Source: Clavibacter michiganensis (GTDB taxonomy: Bacteria > Actinomycetota > Actinomycetes > Actinomycetales > Microbacteriaceae). Taken from it: 64,000 nucleotides of DNA. The DNA lies in NCBI RefSeq assembly GCF_021216655.1, contig NZ_CP080437.1:3038001-3102000 (forward strand), in the 5' to 3' direction. Made by a program: the position numbers and the translations under genes. This document shows, one piece after another, positions 61,443 through 64,000 of the stretch. Position 1 is the stretch's first letter; each line of letters begins with the position of its first letter. The notes beneath the pieces are model-generated. The model did no database searches. It saw only the letters and a list, made by a program, of their open reading frames with translations, and was not told the DNA's origin.

Positions 61443-62126
61443 TCAGCCGATCGCCTCGGGCAGCAGCTCCACGCGGTAGGCGGCGTCGATGGTCTCGCCC
61501 GTGGCGGGATCCTCGAGCTGCACGCGCCAGCGCGACGCGAACTGGTCGACGCCCGGGACCATCGCCACCGTGCCCGAGATGAGCACCGTGCCGGGGACCC
61601 GGAGGCCGCGCCGCTCGAGCACCTCGAGCCAGTGGTCGGGGGTGAGGAGCGCGGCGAGCGTCGAGTCCTGGATGAGCTCCTCGGCGCCCTCCTCGCCGAC
61701 CCAGCCGCGCAGGCGGATCGCGTCGAGGCGGTCGCGCACGTCGGAGAGGCGCCAGGCCTTCCGGCCGAGCACGTCGGGTCCGGCGTTCTTGCTCCACGCG
61801 ACGCCGTGCACCTCGAGCGCGCGGTCGGTGTGGTCGCACGCGACCGTGAGGAGCACGTCGTCGTCGGTGATCACGATGGCCCACTCGGCCTCGCCCGAGG
61901 TGCGGCCGTGCTGCGCGGGCACCGTGTCGGCCTGCGACGCGAGGTACGGCGCGACGGGGTAGAGCGCGGGCGTGGTCTCGGGTCCGGGCACGCCGAGCTC
62001 GGCCAGCTCGTCGATGTGCGCCTGCACCTCGGCCTGGTCGCGGCCCGCGTAGCCGGCGTTGAGGAGCGACACGACCTCGACGCTCGGGGTGGATCCGTCG
62101 GGCAGCTGGAAGCGCAGGGTGGTCAT
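61443..62126 (-). CDS. DUF2848 family protein (FAH-like)
   Basis: A 227-residue protein of the DUF2848 group, distantly like fumarylacetoacetate hydrolases: LLNAGYAGRDQAEVQAHIDELAELG, AIVITDDDVLLTVACDHTDRALE and GTVLISGTVAMVPGVDQFASRWRVQLEDP. A hydrolase or decarboxylase role on a keto acid is plausible. It is divergent from an MFS carrier and shares the intergenic GntR-type site, so uptake and breakdown of one carboxylate is a reasonable guess. GGAGG precedes the ATG. Confidence 0.8.
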   Translation of the reverse strand: MTTLRFQLPDGSTPSVEVVSLLNAGYAGRDQAEVQAHIDELAELGVPGPETTPALYPVAPYLASQADTVPAQHGRTSGEAEWAIVITDDDVLLTVACDHTDRALEVHGVAWSKNAGPDVLGRKAWRLSDVRDRLDAIRLRGWVGEEGAEELIQDSTLAALLTPDHWLEVLERRGLRVPGTVLISGTVAMVPGVDQFASRWRVQLEDPATGETIDAAYRVELLPEAIG

Positions 62127-62209
62127 CGATCCTCCGGTGGTGTTTCGGGCGTGTGAAGAAATGCGTTCCGGTGCGTCTCGACCATGGTGCCGGGTCTCCG
62201 GTATGCCTA

Positions 62210-62219
62210 CTGTATACAG
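62210..62219. promoter_or_regulatory. GntR/FCD-type operator candidate
   Basis: CTGTATACAG, a perfect 10-bp palindrome with the GTATAC core seen in sites of FCD-type GntR regulators. It sits between the DUF2848 gene and the MFS gene, and an FCD regulator is encoded just beyond the MFS gene. Confidence 0.6.
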
Positions 62220-62290
62220 CACACCGACCGGACGCCGGGCGGGATCCGATCGCCGGATCCGTGGCCCGGCTCCCTCACCCGAGGAGCCCC

Positions 62291-63688
62291 ATGGCCGACG
62301 ACCCCACCGCCTCCGCGGCGACGACCGCGCCCGCATCCGGCGCGCACGCGGCACCCGCCGCGACCGAGAAGCCCACCCGCCGCGAGCTCGTCAAGGCGTT
62401 CACCGCGAGCCTCACCGGCACCTCGCTCGAGTGGTACGACTTCGCCGTCTACTCGGCGGCCAGCGCCGTCGTGTTCCCCGTCGTCTTCTTCCCGTCGTCG
62501 GATCCGTACACGGCGACGATCCTCGCGTTCTCCACCTACGCCGTCGGCTACGTCTCGCGTCCCGTCGGCGGCTTCGTCTTCGGGCGGCTCGGCGACAAGA
62601 TCGGCCGCAAGCCCGTCCTCGTGCTCACGCTGCTGCTCATCGGCATCGCGACCTTCCTCATCGGCGTGCTCCCGGGGTACGCGACCATCGGGCTCGCGGC
62701 GCCGATCATCCTGGTGCTCCTCCGCTTCGCGCAGGGCGTGGGCGTCGGCGGCGAGTGGGGCGGCGCGGTGCTGCTCTCGAGCGAGTTCGGGGATCCACGG
62801 AAGAGGGGCTTCTGGTCGTCGGCCGCGCAGGTCGGCCCGCCCGCGGGCAACCTGCTCGCCAACGGCGCGCTCGCGCTGCTCACCGTGCTGCTCACCGAGG
62901 ACGACTTCCTCGACTGGGGCTGGCGCGTGGCCTTCCTGCTCTCCGCGCTGCTCGTGGCGTTCGGCCTCTGGATCCGCCTGAAGCTCGAGGACACCCCCGT
63001 GTTCAAGGCGCTGCAGGAGCGCGGCGACCGGCCGAGCGCGCCCGTGTCCGAGGTGTTCCGCACGCAGCTGCGGCCGCTCGTCGCGGCGATCCTCAGCCGT
63101 GTCGGACCCGACGTCCTCTACGCGCTCTTCACGGTCTTCACGCTCACCTACGGCGTCAACTCGCTCGGCTTCGAGCGCTCGCAGGTGCTCGTGGCGGTGC
63201 TCGTGGGATCCGCCGTGCAGCTGTTCACGATCCCGTTCGCGGGCGCCGTGAGCGACCGGATCAACCGCCGGGCCCTCTACGCGGCCGCCGCGGTCGGCGC
63301 GGCCGTCTGGGCGTACGCGTTCTTCGCGATCACCGACGGCTCGTCGACCTTCGTGCTCGGCGTGGGCATCGTGCTCGGGCTGTTCTTCCACTCCTTCATG
63401 TACGGGCCGCAGGCGGCGTACATCATCGAGCAGTTCTCGCCCCGGCTCCGCTACACGGGCGCCTCGCTCGCGTACACGATCGCCGGCGTGATCGGCGGGG
63501 CCATCGCGCCGCTGATGTTCACGATCATCTACGAGGAGACCGGCAGCTGGGTCGGCATCGCGCTGTACCTCACGGCCGCCGTCGTGCTCACGCTCGTGGG
63601 CCTCGCGATGGGCCGCGACTCGGACGTCTCCGAGGACGAGGAGTACGTGCGCACGGGTGCCGAGGGCGTGGCGGCGGCGCGCGTCTGA
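62291..63688 (+). CDS. MFS transporter, metabolite:H+ symporter family
   Basis: A 465-residue carrier with 12 helices. The start of helix 1 (SLTGTSLEWYDFAVYSAASAVVF), FGRLGDKIGRKPVLV in the loop 2-3 and RFAQGVGVGGEWGGAVLL are hallmarks of the MHS group (ShiA, KgtP, ProP). It imports a carboxylate, osmolyte or similar metabolite with protons. GAGGAG lies just before the ATG. It is likely repressed by the GntR protein encoded downstream through the palindrome upstream. Confidence 0.92.
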   Translation: MADDPTASAATTAPASGAHAAPAATEKPTRRELVKAFTASLTGTSLEWYDFAVYSAASAVVFPVVFFPSSDPYTATILAFSTYAVGYVSRPVGGFVFGRLGDKIGRKPVLVLTLLLIGIATFLIGVLPGYATIGLAAPIILVLLRFAQGVGVGGEWGGAVLLSSEFGDPRKRGFWSSAAQVGPPAGNLLANGALALLTVLLTEDDFLDWGWRVAFLLSALLVAFGLWIRLKLEDTPVFKALQERGDRPSAPVSEVFRTQLRPLVAAILSRVGPDVLYALFTVFTLTYGVNSLGFERSQVLVAVLVGSAVQLFTIPFAGAVSDRINRRALYAAAAVGAAVWAYAFFAITDGSSTFVLGVGIVLGLFFHSFMYGPQAAYIIEQFSPRLRYTGASLAYTIAGVIGGAIAPLMFTIIYEETGSWVGIALYLTAAVVLTLVGLAMGRDSDVSEDEEYVRTGAEGVAAARV

Positions 63689-63707
63689 CGCCCTCCGCGA
63701 CCTGCCG

Positions 63708-63740
63708 ACGCCCGGATCCCCGCAGCGGGGGTCCGGGCGT
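63708..63740. terminator. 15-bp bidirectional terminator
   Basis: ACGCCCGGATCCCCG pairs with CGGGGGTCCGGGCGT (one G-T pair) around a CAG loop, between the convergent MFS and GntR genes. Confidence 0.75.
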
Positions 63741-63760
63741 CGTCGCGTCCGCCGTCCGCG

Positions 63761-64000
63761 TCAGGCGCGCAGCAGCACGTCGAGCGTGACGGCGAGGTGC
63801 CGGTCGATCGCGTCGCGTGCCGCCTCGGCGTCGCCCGCGGCCAGCGCGTCGACGATGCCGGCGTGCTCCTCGCACACGCGGTCCTGCCGGTCGGTCGCGC
63901 GGTAGAGCGCCTCGACGCCGACGAGGATCTGCCGGGCGCGGAGCTTCGCGTAGGTGCGGCTCATGAGCTCGCTGCCCGCGGCGTCGACGAGGAGCTGGTG
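63761..64000 (-). CDS. GntR/FCD family regulator, C-terminal part
   Basis: The last 79 codons of a regulator that continues past the right edge. The visible part is the helical FCD ligand domain: YAKLRARQILVGVEALYRATDRQDRVCEEHAGIVDALAAGDAEAARDAIDRHLAVTLDVLL, with the His residues in EEHAGI and DRHLAV that bind metal and ligand in this family. The DNA-binding domain is outside the window. Confidence 0.85.
   Translation of the reverse strand, partial: HQLLVDAAGSELMSRTYAKLRARQILVGVEALYRATDRQDRVCEEHAGIVDALAAGDAEAARDAIDRHLAVTLDVLLRA

Noticed and set aside
1..64000. tRNA, rRNA, insertion sequence, attachment site or prophage
   Set aside because: Intergenic gaps are short, and none shows cloverleaf-like structure, transposase, integrase or terminal repeats that I can recognise by eye.

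Overview
This window is very GC-rich, densely packed actinobacterial chromosome. Gene content and style (GTG starts, 4-bp ATGA/GTGA overlaps, TANNNT -10 boxes six bases before start codons, a purS-purQ-purL cluster, and an exopolysaccharide operon with a pyruvyl transferase) suggest a Microbacteriaceae plant-associated actinobacterium such as Clavibacter. The genus is an inference. I recognised no rRNA, tRNA, CRISPR array, insertion sequence or phage gene.

Layout. 1-4.7 kb: a small membrane protein and the SbcCD nuclease (minus strand). 4.8-17.5 kb: an accessory plus-strand operon that reads as a lipolanthine-like (class III lanthipeptide plus acyl chain) biosynthetic cluster. It contains a LanKC synthetase, a 29-residue precursor ending in an SxxSxxC motif, a strong hairpin, a GNAT acyltransferase, an adenylate-forming ligase fused to an aldehyde dehydrogenase, a ketoacyl synthase, an unusual ThDP enzyme, an EpiD-type cysteine decarboxylase, an ABC exporter pair, and a GAP-family membrane protein. 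17.5-31.3 kb: mostly housekeeping and small stress or regulatory genes (SDR, DUF3151, purA, a MarR/VOC pair with two operators, a lipoprotein, a nucleotide kinase, a BLUF photoreceptor, an alpha/beta hydrolase, an XRE/DUF2975 pair, a two-component system beside a secreted Pro/Thr-rich repeat protein, a GNAT, and a 47-aa/VOC pair). 31.4-38.6 kb: a membrane serine hydrolase with a NarL-type two-component system, Ohr, chorismate mutase, an ATP-grasp enzyme and an EEP-family phosphatase. 38.6-55.6 kb: an exopolysaccharide locus. A ten-gene minus-strand operon starts with a Wzz/tyrosine-kinase fusion and its phosphatase, continues with an initiating sugar transferase, two glycosyltransferases, flippase, pyruvyl transferase and polymerase, and ends with DUF4012 and DUF218 proteins. 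It is flanked by two acyltransferases and an SGNH lipoprotein. 55.7-64 kb: a second EEP protein, a dienelactone hydrolase, purL, purQ and purS, a DUF2848 protein, an MFS transporter with a GntR-type operator, and the end of a GntR regulator cut by the window edge.

How the genes work together. In the lanthipeptide operon the synthetase would phosphorylate and eliminate Ser/Thr and cyclise the peptide. The flavoprotein would oxidatively decarboxylate the C-terminal Cys to give an avionin-type bridge. The ligase/ALDH, KAS and ThDP enzymes would make or edit an acyl group, the GNAT would attach it to the peptide N-terminus, and the ABC pair would export the product. No polyketide synthase or acyl carrier protein is present, unlike the lipolanthine clusters I know of. 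The synthetase reading frame has no stop before the precursor and runs straight through it, so the precursor could be made both fused to its own synthetase and free from an internal, near-perfect ribosome binding site. This is the most unusual feature here. The exopolysaccharide operon contains a complete Wzx/Wzy-type assembly line, with acyl and pyruvyl decoration implied by the neighbouring genes.
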